Part shown: positions 40,201 through 53,527 of the stretch, in pieces | How the letters are laid out: every line of letters starts with the position of its first letter | Numbering within the stretch: position 1 is the first letter of the stretch | Source of the DNA: Certhia americana | Lineage: Eukaryota; Chordata; Aves; Passeriformes; Certhiidae | DNA length: 64,000 bases | Assembly: GCA_018697195.1 (NCBI GenBank) | Contig: CM031857.1 | Coordinates: 53,773,982 to 53,837,981, forward strand | Reading direction: 5' to 3' | Notes under the pieces: generated by a model | Database searches by the model: none | The model's input: only the letters and a program-made list of their open reading frames with translations | What the model was told of the DNA's origin: nothing | Made by a program: the position numbers and the translations under genes

Positions 40201-43200
40201 TCCAAGAAAAGCAGCCTGCAGTATATGATTTATTTATTGTTAGAAGTAAGCACCAAATTAAACCTTATAGACTGGGTGAAGGACATGCTGGTTGTAGTCC
40301 TCTGTTAGGGCAAATATTGTGTATACCATAACCCCTGGGAAAAGTCTGTGGGGGAGGGGTATTTTTTTTTTTTTTTACAAATTAATTTAAGTAAGTGAGC
40401 CTAATAAAGCTGAACCTTCTAAATAGGAGCTTATTACTTAGAAATTGTGTTGACCTTTCATCCTAGTTCTTATTTGCAGACCATTAATAAATTGTGTCTT
40501 TTACATTACAATCTGTGTTTAGGTCTGTAGCTGCTTGCAACATCTGTACTGCTCTGTTTGCAAGTATCACACACAGCCTTGGGCAAAATATGGAAGTAAA
40601 AAATAAAGTGCTTTATGCTGAAGGCAGTTTGAATGAGGACAGGTTTGAACGTACTCTGAGGTCAAGCTGGCTTGGTGGTCTTTCGGTCGTGTGTTTGGAA
40701 AAGTTTTTCACTTCCAAAAAGCAGCATTATTGTGAGGTGGTACATTCCCCTACAATTCTTCAGTGTTCCACCCTTTTGTCAGGGGAGGGAAGATGCTAGC
40801 AGAGAATATCCTTATGCTATTCTGGTTTCTTGGGCAGCAGTTCAGTGCTAGTTAAGAATGCACAGAGATGTTATCCATTGTTTTTCTTCCCTTGCTAACT
40901 CCCTCCATGCTGTAAACTAAGTGTCCTCTCACCAGGGTTCCTAAAGTCTCAGCATGGGTCATCAGGCCATGGGAGAAGACTGCTTGCTGCAAAAACTTGA
41001 GGCACTCAGCAGATCTTTGTGTGATGTGGCGTGCTGCTACATCACTGATACACTTCTAGCCCTGCCTACAAGAGTGTCTCCCAAAGCTGGGGGGCAGCTG
41101 AGGATGTGGGAACATGTAGCTGTCTGGAATAGTTACAAATACAAAAAGAGGCTTTCAGCAAAGAGAGAGTCATGTCTTGATTTAGAAACAGTTCCAGGGC
41201 AGCAGCCAATATATAGGAATAAATACAAGTAAGTTTTATTAAGATGCTTACAGAAAACTCATTGGATTTTCTTTAGGATTTAAGGCTAATAAGGAGTTTA
41301 AAAATACCAGGAGCAAAAAGAGCAGCAACATTTGTCTGATGGCTGGGCTAAAGTTGTCAACAGTGATGCTGAAAATACAGAACTGTTCCATATTACTGTA
41401 GTGAGAATGAAGATGGATATTACAAATAATCACATAACTGTGAACAAGTCCATCATATTCCAGCAGCAAATAAAGACTGAAAGAACACTTTTGAAAATTC
41501 ATTGAGACTGAGAATTTTTTTTGTCGTGTTTATTGTAAAGCTCCAAAATTTTAAGGATTGTCATGAAGCAAAATATTCAAACAAGATTAATAGAAAATGT
41601 GTTATAAAATGTCTAGTATTTCAGTTAGATTATGGGTTGGATATATTCTGGCTAAGAAACTCAATCTTGAAAATATTACTGTCAATAAGAATATTTTAAT
41701 GGATATATAATTTTTTGACATTCATTGGATGTTTGTTTGCAAAAAAAAAAAAAAAATCATTGGATGTTGTTTGCAAAGAAAAAAAAAATCCCCAAATGAA
41801 TTCACAGTTGAAAGAAAATGCACAATCGTTTCTGACAGTTTTATCTAGGCCACGCAGAGTAGAAAGATGACAAATGATGGCATAGCCTCATGTATTTGAT
41901 TGAATCAAAGAGCATGTTGGCTGACTTTTTTTAAAGATCGACTCAAAGCTTACTGAAGTTAATAACTATGGGAAGAGCCTGGATATGCCTTAAAAGATGA
42001 GGAACAGTACCTGAAAATACTTCAAGGTGTCAAGACTCATGGGCAACTGGCAGTGGACAAGACACTCCCTGTAAATAAGAGGTAACCAGGAGCTGACAGG
42101 AGTTGAATACACTGAATGCAGCATGGGAGATTTCTTTTGCAGTATTAAAGATCTCGCTTCTGTAATACAATCAGGTTTGATGGATTATCTTCAAGGCATT
42201 TTTTAATTGAAGTCAATACTTGTTGCAAAACTTGGTGTTGAAAAACTGTATCTGTGCACTTAATGCAGATGGTGATGAACAAGTAAATTCTGAGTTTGTT
42301 GAAGTGATTTGGTCACATATCTATGCATGAATAGAATATAGAGCCTTCGAAGAGCACATATTTACAAATGCAGGAATCACAGCGGTGGAAAGCAGAAAGT
42401 AAAACAGAATATGAATTTTCAGAAAAGATAAAAACACCAAAACATTGAAAGTGGTAACCAATTAACTGTTGCACTATGTTATTAATGGATTTCACAGTTT
42501 CTCCAGCATTTGAAATACATGTCAAGATACAAAATCTTTTAAAAAGCTGCTCTTGTTCAAGAAACTGTTAAGCTTTGGGGAGCCAGAGTAAATATTTGCA
42601 TTTTTAAAACTCCTTTACTGGTAGTAACAACATTCAGATATTGTTTTGAGAAGAATAAAAAATCTATTTCAAGCTTATTTTAAGTCCAAATAAGGTCTTA
42701 TTTCGTAAGTGTAGGAATCATATAGAATTTCGTTTTAGTTTTGAAAGAAAAGCCAGTCTGTGTAAACTGTCACAGAGTCATACTACTTGATACTTTTGAA
42801 CTTCCATGTCATCTGTTTTTAGGGTTTATTTTAATGGAAAAACATAAAAATAGGTAATGTGGTTGTTGGGTTAAATGACAAGGTATTAAATAGCTTATGT
42901 TCACATCTTTGGTTACCTGGCTGCTATGGAGCTCTCTGGATACAAGCCTTTGTGTGCTGAAATGTTTCAATGGAAGTTCTTATGCTTGTGAAAGTAATTT
43001 CATCCCATGATGACAGCTAGGAGAGACTGTCTTGCTGTGGTCATGGAAAATTGAACTGATATGACTCTTGCTAGGTGACCTTCTCACAGGGTTCTGCCTG
43101 CTCTCAGAAAACAGGCCTTTTCAGTGGCACTTGGGTGGAAACTCCAAAATTTGCAACAATGCTGGAACTAATTTTGTGTCCTTATGAGCCCTGCTGTTCT

Positions 43201-46200
43201 GGAAGAAACAGTTTTGAGACTTTTCTCTCTGAGTTCTGCTGTTGGACCTATAGGTCTCATAAATTCAGGGTGCTACATGCATATATATTAGAAAATATGT
43301 TCTCCAGGTGATCAGGCTCAGACAGCATCTAGCTAAAAATATTACTTTTTTGCAAAGGTGGTAGATAACTTCTCATGTCTGATCTGATACAGCTTGAGAT
43401 TTTTTCATTTGAGAGGCATGCACCTTATTTATTTTCAGTGCTAAACATGACTTTTGCAAGTGGACAGTAGTGGTCTTTTACCCTTCAGAAGTGTAGATTT
43501 TGATGGCATATGCAGTTATTTTGTGAATGCACACTGCAAAAACGCACACAGAGAAGAAAATTATCAGTTGCTGCTGTGGGAAGGGAACAGGTATGAGAAA
43601 ACTGATCTCTTAAACTATTTTCAGAGCTTGTTGCCAAGTTTGTGAGTATAGATCTGTGTGCTGCGTGATATTGAAGCTGTCAGATTTTATTAGGAGATGT
43701 CTTGAGCAATGATGTTTGCCAAGATTTCAATGAGTATATTTGACCTCTTACAACCTATGTATCTAGGGCTTGTCATTTATGTCATGTGGTGGGTGTTTTT
43801 CTTCCAGGTATCCAGAGCCTGTCAGCGATCTCCACTGTTGAGGCTACACAGAAATGGAGTTGAATCAAAGCACACCCAGGTGCCCGAGCTGCTCTCCCTC
43901 CAAAATAGAAATTGTCCCAAAGACGAACACACTGCTCACAATGGTCCTTGTTCAGAACAGATTTGGCTGAAAAATGCCATCTGCAGCATGCCTGCTGCCA
44001 TTTAAGGACTTGAAGGCATGACCCTGTTTTATTAATTAAAACAAAAGGAACTCAGCCCTTAATTGGACACTTCGTAGTTGTATGTGTCTGACATAATAAT
44101 TAATTTGTCATGTCAGTTGTAGAGCAACACAGATGGGGAGAACAGCAGATGGCTTTTTAGTAGTGTGGGAATGTGCATGGACAGGTTTTCTCCACTGCAG
44201 AGTAACAGTATTGGACTTCAAAGAATATCCTGCAGGTTAATTTGCTCAGTATAGTCAACTTTTGGCCAGAATGGAATACAGAGATCTTTAGGGAGGCACT
44301 GGAGGCTCCTTTCTGGGATCAGAAAAATATGTTTCTAAAAACTGAGGTAGCAGCTTTGTGACAACAGGAACTGTTCACCACCTAACAGGAAGATAACATT
44401 AAACTTATGGTAAAATACTTACTGTGGGACAGAGAAGTGCAAGCACCCTGTGTTTCATCACCTGGCCATGTATCCATCACATGAAGGCAAATATGTTTGC
44501 AATCTGACAAGTGATGAATAAACTTAATTGTTTGTCAGGAGGAATGACTTTGGGGTACTTGTGAATACAATCTCTCCTTGTGCAACTTGAGCTTGATGAG
44601 TTGTCAAGGTTCCCTATCCTTTTCCAGTATGTTAAACTAATGTTCTTGCAGGACAAAACTGGTGAAGAGCAAAATGTGAGACTTTAGTAGGGCAACACTT
44701 GCTTAGGTATGGCAGCCATTTTTCAAGAATTATAGTAATGCTTGGATTTCATTATTTGACCCTGGGAAAAAACTGTAATTCTTCATCCGAAAGCAGCAGT
44801 TTAGACTTTCATCCTAGTACTATTCTGGTTTTGTTTCAACTGTTCTTCTTTAGTAGGATTCTTAACCTGCACGAGAAGAGACTCAGAAGTTTGTTGTGTC
44901 TGTGGGCATGGTTTCTGGAGACCTGCATGACACAAACTGCAGGACTGTTATCCCAGTCTGCAGGAAAAGGACACAAGTAAGCTGGGTACTGCCTGATGTG
45001 TTTGTTTGGGTTCCATCACTGTAGTGCCAAAGCACTTCATGGTTCTGAATGTATAAATCTTCCAGAGGGGAGACTAAGTGGCTTTTTCAAGATCACATAG
45101 TGTGACATAAATAGGAACTGACTCTCCTTAGGTCTGAATTCATCTTCTTCATGGGTATTAACACCATGCCTCTATATGGGACTTTCTGCTAGTACTGGAT
45201 CCTTTTCTGAGGGTGACCACTTGAAAAATGCAGTGGTTCTGCAGGTAAATCCTGGCTTTGCTGCCCTGAAGAAGGAACTAACTGGAATGCAATAAATTGA
45301 TACTGGAGCTTGTCTTGTTTGGTCCCTCATCCACAGGAAATAGTAGTCTCTGAGCTGTCTTGGCTGCTCTGTCCTGACAGTCAGAAGCAATCTTGAGCAA
45401 TCTGTTGTATCTGTGTGTTGCAGAAGTGATTTAAGAGTCCCCTTAGAAGGAAAATAGTGCTCCTTTGGGATCTTTAAAGTGAAAGGTGTGTGACTATTCA
45501 TCATGGTGATTTTGGATGATGCTTCAGGAATAGTCAAAGGTCCTAATTGCCAGAAGCAGAAGAAGAATAGAGTAGTCCTTCCTCTGGTAAATGTTTCTTC
45601 TACTTTGCTCTTGGTGTCAGCCCCTCTTAGAGATGGGATTTAATGGAACGTTGTCTGATCCAGAATGACGATTCCTATCTCCTGATATTCTTTAACAATA
45701 CATTTTAGAGTGCACACCTTTAGATGTTTGCTTGGTGCCACCTCAGTTTCCTCATACTATATTGGGTGTTACAGTGAGTGCCTCACGGGAGCATTTAACT
45801 TGTCTTTTAACTTAATTTTGTTTGTCTGCAAGTTATCTTCAAAGCATCTGATGAAAAATGATTTAGCCTTCTGTAGTAGTGGTCAGTAGAGGCAAAAGTC
45901 TAAAATCACAAACTGCCTTCCAGCTTGTCAGAAACAGCCACACATTGTGTATCAAGAAATTACAGGCATCAAAGGGCAGTTGATCTGCCTAACATTTTCA
46001 GTGCATATCACCATTGCTGTGAATATTCACAAATACAGCTTTCAGCTTCAAGCATCTTAAGAAGTTTAAAGTTCTCATCAGAGGTGCTCCATTGTCTTTG
46101 ACCAGTGAGGAAGTTGTAGGGAACATCTATAGGTTTTTCTGAATTAGTGAGCCTGGTGGAAGGGGATGTCTTAACCTGCAGAACCCTGTGCTACCTAACA

Positions 46201-49200
46201 TGAAGGAAAGTGCTTGGTGAATTTATGTGGAGACCAGTGACTAAATTCAGTACTTTCAAAAAGATGAAACACTATTTATATTGTTTAACTGTTTCTGAAA
46301 TGGGAGATCTCAGGTAAATGCTTTTATACACTTAAAAGAATTTTTCAATTCCATGAAGAAAAGTGGTTTTTTAGTGTGTTGCAATAGAAACTGCAAGATT
46401 GGCATGCATGTGATGAGCGGTTTTAGGTCTTCAACAAAGCTCTTTTTGTTGCACCTCTTGAAACGGTCTTTCCTCTTCACATTTTGAATTCTGTGAATGG
46501 ATTTCAAACAAACCAACCAACCAACCAAACAAACAAACAAACATGTCCACTAAGGTAATTGACTGGGAACAGAAGCAATTTGGAGAGGTGAAAGCTTTAA
46601 TTATTTAAAAATTACCTGCTTGGCTCTTCAGGCAGTCACTGATTTTGGAGTCGTAGCTTCTGTTTGTCTGGGTCTGCAAGTAAGAAGCAAGATGTTGACA
46701 TGAGTTTACTGTTCCTCTGCTCATAAAAGCGGGAGTGCAGGTATGGCTCTTATTTGTGTTTTCTGTTGGGACACAGTAGATAAGGGGCACAATTAACATT
46801 TTATAAGTGACTTTAGGGCAGACATAAAATTTTAATATGTTATATTTTTCAGCTGTTGGGCTGTAGTAACCTTCTGTTTAGATGTAATTCCCTTGGGAGT
46901 GGGAATGCTCAAGGAAAGGGATTCATTTTAGTTGACTTGCTCTAATGATGGAGCTGGATGCCTTTAAAATGAGTAAACTTTTAAATATACTGGCCTGTAC
47001 ATAAAGTATTAATACACAAAGTCTCTGGTAGAAAGGCTAATGTCAGTGCTTGGTTTCTGGAGTGATTGTACACACAAAATACACATTCAGTAAAAACTAA
47101 TGAGCAATTTATAAGAGCTATTGCAGAGCTTTAAAAAAACCAAACCCCCAACTAAACCAAACATCATCTTAGCAACTGTATTTGCATTAAATAAATCAGG
47201 AAGGAAAGGCCGTATGTACTTAAAAGCGCTAGAGGGAGCTAGGAGGAAGAAGAGGGGAAAATAATCCTTGAAGACGTGTCTGCATTTTTAGGAGTAGCTT
47301 ATATAAAGCATGCATTTAAATCCATTCACTCCCTTCAGCTAAAATGCAGCTACAGGTCAGCCACTGCATCTTGCTCCTCTCTGTTTTCCATGCTACACTA
47401 AAGAAATTTCTAGTCCCGAGAGAGGCCAGAAGCTTTTGTGCTTTTTACGTGGCTGTAGGGAAATCTACCTGTCCCTCCGTAGACTGTACCCTTTTTTTTT
47501 GCATTATTTTGTATTTGGATGAGCAGCCAAATGTTAATTTGCCTTTTGGTGCTGGTAGCTGTTTTGGGGGGACTGATATACAGGCTCAGTTCCAATCTTG
47601 TCTCCCTCCAAGATTACATGGAGAGAAAGTGTAAGTGTTGTATGTCTGCATTTGGGATCTACTTGATGAAGAATTTATTTGCATTAATCTGAAGTGACCA
47701 CATTTCTCTTGCAGGGATCTGAAGAAACTGAGTATCTGTGAACTTGCAGAGTAAGACAGAAGTATGAAGTTACTGTAAAGCATCTTATTTTATGAGGTTT
47801 TAGAAGTGTTGTTGGGCACTTTTTGTATTGCTCTGCCGTAAAGCTAAATGCTTTGAGTTAAAGTGTAACAGCTTTACAACGTAGATTATATAAGTTACTT
47901 GGTTTTAGTTCCCCTCCACCCCAATAAACTGCCAAAATGTTGATATCTTGGGATTTGTAAGATTAACAGGGAATCCTGTGGGGGATGTTCTTTAGTTTTC
48001 ACATTTTGGAGAGTGGGGGAATCTTTTTAGTATGCTAAAGCTTCTCCTCTTGATATTCAGCATTACACAACTAAACCTGTTGCTGTGGAGAACTGAATTT
48101 TGATGGCCTGGGGCATTGAGCAATTTGGGGGGAAGGAAGGATGTTGTTGTTGTTATTATTATTAGAGGCTGCTTAGGGCTTTGGAATGCTGGAAGTAATC
48201 TCAGAGAGGTAGACAGACTGGAACTGGATGATTAAATAAGCAGAATTAATATATATACACCCTGTGTTTATCATCTGCTACTGTAATTTATTGTGATTTC
48301 ACTCATTGTTGAAGTTCCCTAATTTCTCTTTTCCACATTAGAAAATAAATGGGAAGGACAGGAAAAATCAACCGAGGTATTCCTCCTTTGGTCTTTCTTA
48401 GATGGAATGATTTTAAGTTATGAAAGCAAGGACAAACATTTCTCAAAAGTACTTTAACCATGCCTTAGCCCGAGGACTCTGCTCTCTTTAAAGGAAACAA
48501 ATGTAATGAAATTTAAATAAGTGGAACCTGGAGTACTTTAGCCATGCAGAGGTTTTTTTTTCCATGTACTTCGAGACTGTAAAGATTTTTTTGTCTATTT
48601 ATAATTACATCATTCTAGATTTTAGATGGCTACAAATTAACAATTGAAGAAAACATTTTTAAAAAAAAATATTTAATAATCTCTTGGCAACAAAAAACAC
48701 CCCCAACAAACAGATAAGAGCACCAAGTAATTATGGCTTAATTCCTATTGAATGGTTCAGGGCCTTTTCCTGTCATCTGAGAATTAACTCTACTTAAGAT
48801 GAAACAGAGTATTGGAATAGCAGAGAATCTTTTTTCCCCCTGCCCCTTTAGCTATCTTGTTTTGCAGTTTCTTCTGCTGCAGTGCAGGGACAGAGGCAAG
48901 TGGGTTTCTTGCTCTCCTGCTGTGTAGAGGGCTCCTATTAAAGCCCTAAAATACTTCCTTGGGTGGAAGATGGGCAAAATTGAACTGTAATTGAATGCAA
49001 ATTGAATTTATTGCTCTAAATCAGGAAAATAGGCATATTTAGTCTGAAACAGAGGATGCTTACCTTTTAGATAAATTTCTTATACTTCCAAAGAACCAGG
49101 ATACTCAGAAATCTGTGAATACTTTACAGAGTGCAGTGATACACAAATTATCCCCACTGGGGCTCCTTATGTACAACTAAACCAGCTGCTTTTTTTTGGA

Positions 49201-51119
49201 GATATTTTGATCTTTTGTGACAGTTTGATTTCAGGGTAACACCTACCACCACTGAACTCTGTGGTACAACAAAAAGTTGGGGTTTTCCCTGTTGAAGTGA
49301 GGGTGGATTTACCATAGAAAAGATATCATTTCTCTTGGGACAGATAGAGGAAAAAAGTTTTTCTCTTAAAAACACACAGTGGGAGCAGTGATGTCCTTTG
49401 ATTGTTGTGTTGCCTTAGGAGAAGCCAGTGCCTTCAGAAGTAGCCCAAGGGCAGAGTGTTTATCATTTGGCTTTCACTGTTTACCCAAGGGCCAAGGTAT
49501 CTGATAAAAAAAGAAAGGGCCGATGCCAGAGTGGGTGTAAGGTATCACAAGGTCCAGCACCCCTTCCCTCTCCCCATCCAGCTAGGACAGAGCAGTGCAC
49601 CCACGAAAAGGTGCCCAGCGCCAGTTTTTCTCCCCAAGTCCTTCATGCCATGACACATCTGTGCAGGTTGTTCATGTACTTAAGGTTTGTGGAGAAGGAG
49701 GCTGCCTCGAAGGTGGCTCACCCTGTTCAGAACTTTGCGTCCACAGCGTCCCTTGCTGAGCTCTCTGTAGAGGTGGCCTGGAGAAGAAACCTGGTCAGTG
49801 GTGGCTAATGTGAAGCCTTTAATAAATAAAAGTGCTGGTAGAATATTACACAAGGAGTTTGGAGCAGAAATTGCCACTCGGTGTCACTTGTTGCAGTGCT
49901 TTCTGGTGCAGCAGGAGCAGCACTGATTAATGCCAGTTCCCAGTCCCAGGGCTGCAGTATCTTTATGATCTGTTAGGTAAAGTGTGAGCAGAAATGGGGA
50001 TGTGCTTTACAAGCAAATCGAGAGTACAAATCTGCTGATCTAAGGTTGGCTTGGTACCTCCTGTGCAAAGGCAGGAGCAAATGCAGGGATATTAAGGGAG
50101 CAGGGATGGCTTCTACCTCTCTGAGCCCAGGAGGGACAGGAGAGTGGCTTTTCAGCGTGAAGATTTGGGATATTCCTGTGTGCTTCAGTTAGGAGCTGGC
50201 ATGGCAAACAAAGGCTGGTAGCCCTTTAAAAGGTGTCTGTTTCATCTGTATTCCTCAGAAATGAGGTTTCTTATGCATTTTTTGCTGCCTTTAATGTAGG
50301 GCTGTGAATAGCTACTGCAGATGAGCCTTAAATCAAGATCTGATGCAACTGTAACACTGCTAACTCTGAGATCAGCTCCCCAAGCAAATGTAGCATACCA
50401 AATTATTTTTAATAATGTAAGACTTTGGCTAGGCTATGCCCTGAGAAAGAAGTGATGGGAGGTAAAGTTTTTCCACCCCCCTCCCAAGCTGGAGAGCTTG
50501 GCAGAAAGACATACTGGGCACACATCCCTGCTGGGACTCGGCCAAGATCCAGATGAGGATACATTTTACATCTCATCTTGTAGCGCCCATAGTAAGGCAT
50601 CCCTCTTTCCCTGCCCTCAACAGCTGGGGGCAGAGGGGACAGCACTTGCCAGTCCCTTTGGTAACGTGTGGCGCTTGCCAAACAATAATTGCTGAGAGAG
50701 AAAAGTGAAGCACTAAAAATTCTTTAATTACATTTTGCTGTACTTGTATGCTTGATAATAGCTGGTAGTACTTGTTTTGGAATATTTTATGGGTTTTTTC
50801 CCCATCACATTAGCCTTTGAAAAAATACTTTGGGCTAATGTTTTTCTTCATCAGGATTAAAATTTTGCTCAGAGTATACTGCAGGTCAGGGTTTTTTTAT
50901 CCCGTCAGGTATTATTGTGGAAAAGTATTGTATCTTTGCATAATAATATATTGCCAAGAAGGAAGCTGCTTGACTTCAGCTTTTCTGGACAGGACTTTGC
51001 TGAAAGATGTGGTGCGTGAGCATGTTGATTTTATTATTATCTTGTAACAACAAGCCGCTGTTGGGCTCCCTTATTTGCATTCCTAGCAGGATGGCAAGGT
51101 GAATAATTTAATTCCAGCA
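34201..51119. other. no gene recognised; likely CAB39L first intron or intergenic
   Basis: About 17 kb of AT-rich sequence between two CpG islands. Open frames are short (up to about 120 codons) and unsupported. It holds simple A/C repeats near 38,160-38,240 and (AACC)n/(AAAC)n at about 46,507-46,542, and a small local duplication at 41,720-41,785. If CAB39L transcripts start at the 33.5-34.2 kb island, this is its first intron. Confidence 0.6.
46507..46542. repeat. (AACC)n then (AAAC)n simple repeat
   Basis: Tetranucleotide units AACC changing to AAAC, about nine in all. Confidence 0.9.
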
Positions 51120-51790
51120 GCCTACGCCACGTGATGGTGCGAGGACCCGTCAGCGATGCCTCCCCCTGCCCCGACGGACTTTGGAGAGGAATGGAAACTT
51201 ACAGAAGTGATGCGAAATTGTCGCATGTCCTCCCTTTACCCTGGGGAAATCTCTCGGCGGAGTGATCACTTCATCCTTTGCTTTTCCGCGCGTTCCTCTG
51301 ACGTGGAGTTTGGGGTGTGTGTGTGTGAGCCTGTGAGCGAGACGAGCGAGGGAGTGGGAAGCGGGGAGGGCAGTGGGGGAAAAGCGCACACCCAGGCACA
51401 GAGCTCGTCGGAGCAGGAACAGCGAGGAGCCGGGAGTCCAGCCGCAGGCAGCGGGGAGTGGAAATTTACAGCTGCTTGTGAGCGCCTGTGCATGTCCAAG
51501 TGATCCTTTCTGCTCACGCTTTTCCAGAGGCTGGCGGTCGCTCGGCAGGAGAAGAGCGGGAGGCCGAATCGCCGGATCCCTGGTCTCTGCCACTTGTCGG
51601 TGATCGTCGCGGGGGAATAAAGCGGAATTAAATGGAAGATCAGTGAAGGCGGCTGCTGGCGGCGCGGGCTGCGGGGAGGCGGCAGAGCTGTCTTCAGCAC
51701 CTGGCCATGGGGCTGCGCCGGGCTGCCTAGGAACCCCCTCCTTTCCTCTCACAGTAAGTGTCAGCCGAGGTGATGTCCTCCGAGCGACGG
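51120..51790 (+). promoter_or_regulatory. CAB39L: second CpG island, candidate CAB39L promoter
   Basis: CpG-dense and GC-rich, with weaker extension to about 52.3 kb. It contains an E-box CACGTG (51,128-51,133) and a CRE half-site TGACGT (51,299-51,304), with no TATA box in place. A strong splice donor closes the island on the + strand. The only + strand coding exon downstream is CAB39L, so this is either its main or an alternative promoter; a separate non-coding transcript is possible. Confidence 0.65.
51400..51753 (+). other. CAB39L: candidate CAB39L 5' untranslated exon
   Basis: GC-rich sequence ending in CTCTCACA|GTAAGT, a near-ideal donor at 51,754. The start is not known and is given only roughly. 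Joined to the CAB39L coding exon it would leave an intron of about 9 kb. Confidence 0.45.
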
Positions 51791-53127
51791 AAAGTTGAAC
51801 GATTTAATGAAACTTTCCTTTTTTTCCAGTTAGTACCAGCCTTTTGGTAACAAGCCGCTTGCATGCTTGTTCTCGATAGTTACGCTGGTAGCTTTTTATA
51901 GCTTTGTAAACTGTGTTACCAGGAGTGGCTCTTTAATGCAGGCAACCCTAAACAATACTCCTCCTGTTACATAAGGCGCTGGCTCTGCGACCAAGCACTC
52001 CGTGTCCATGGAATATCTCTGGAAATGGCTTTATTTACAGTGTGGTTTCCAAAAATAAAATATCTGCAATATATCATTTCTCCTGCTCCTCTCCGCGGGC
52101 TGCCTGCAGCTGCGGACTGGCCCTTGAGATGCAGAGGAATGAGAGCGTGGCCACTTGCATAAGCCAGGGGGAAGGAGATGAAGGGAAGATGAGCGGGCGT
52201 GTGAACTGCCACAAGGAACAGCGAATGTAAATGAACCAGCTCCTCGTTCGCAGCCGATCGGTCTTGTCCACTTGGAATGCCGATTCTGTGCCGTGGGCGA
52301 TCCATGCAGTCTTTATCAGGCAAAAGTTTAAGGGAGCTTAAGGGAAGTTGGGGTTTCTCTTAAAACCAAGGGCTCTTTCTTGGGCTAATATTATGAGTAA
52401 AGTGAAATTGCTACTATAGAAAATTATTTTAGTCCATTACGAAGCTATTGAAAGTAACACTTGCTACGAACTTGGTCAAGTGAACGCTGTGTAGAGAGGT
52501 AAGTTTAGTAATACTGTATCAAATGCAAAAAATCTTATCGTGTTCCTCACTAATGGATTTAGAGGAAGTCCTATTCCCTCTTGGCTGCTTGGCTGTGTTA
52601 TTTAAATTATGTTACCAGTTTCCATTATTTCTACAGTTACTATTCCTACTAGAAATGGATATTTAACTTGGTTTCCCTTTTACTTAAGAAAATGAAAAGC
52701 TGTTAAGGGCTCTTCTGTTAGAATTGTGTGTTCTTCAGAGACATTAGTTAAGTGAGCTTTTTCTGCATGACTGAATTTGTGTGAGCTTTGCTATGGACTA
52801 CAGTTAGGCATGGAATTGAATTCTTAATCTTTTAGGTTTTAAAGACCTGTGTGGTAGCAAATGCAAACTGGGATCCCAAATATTCTTGACTCATCAATCT
52901 TGCAAATGTGGTGGCTGCAATTTCTGCTTTTGTATATTTCTAATTTCATTGAACATGAAGTAATAACCTACCACTTCTAGCTAGTTCATTGGCATGACTG
53001 GGAGAGCCTGTGTGATCCTGTGATACAGATAAATGATGGTGGTGTGAATATGGTGCCACAGGATGCCACTTCTGCATCTAAATGTTATTACTTGGCATTG
53101 CAGCATGAAAATGCTGGTTTGTAATAA

Positions 53128-53193
<66 letters not shown>
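53128..53193. repeat. (AAT)n microsatellite
   Basis: About 22 uninterrupted AAT units, the longest simple repeat in the window and likely polymorphic. Confidence 0.97.
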
Positions 53194-53194
<1 letters not shown>

Positions 53195-53301
53195 GTAGTG
53201 GATATGAAAACACAGGACTTCCAATAGAAGGAAACAAGGTAGCAAAGTCAAACACCTAAAATGCCCTTAACTTTGATTCTGTTCTCTCTACCCTACTCAT
53301 G

Positions 53302-53527
53302 ATAGATTTAGATTAGATATTAAAAAGAAATTTTTTATGGTGAGGGTGGTGAGACTGGCACAGGATACCCAGAGAAGTTGTGGATTCCCCATCACTGGAA
53401 GTGTTCAAGGCCAGGTTGGATAGGGCTCTGAGCAACCTGGTCTACTAGAAGTTGTCCCTGCCCATGACAAGGGGCTTGGAACCAGATGATCTTTATGGTT
53501 CCTTCAAACCCAACTATTCTATGATTA
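53302..53527 (+). mobile_element. CR1 LINE 3' end
   Basis: CR1 tail: TTAGATTAGATATTAAAAAG, CCCAGAGAAGTTGTGGATTC, GAGCAACCTGGTCTACTAGA, CCAGATGATCTTTATGGTTC and final ATTCTATGATTA. It is 5'-truncated, with modest divergence. Confidence 0.95.

Noticed and set aside
51150..51752. 200-codon minus-strand frame in the second CpG island
   Set aside because: Same composition effect; the splice donor indicates + strand transcription, and no protein family is seen.
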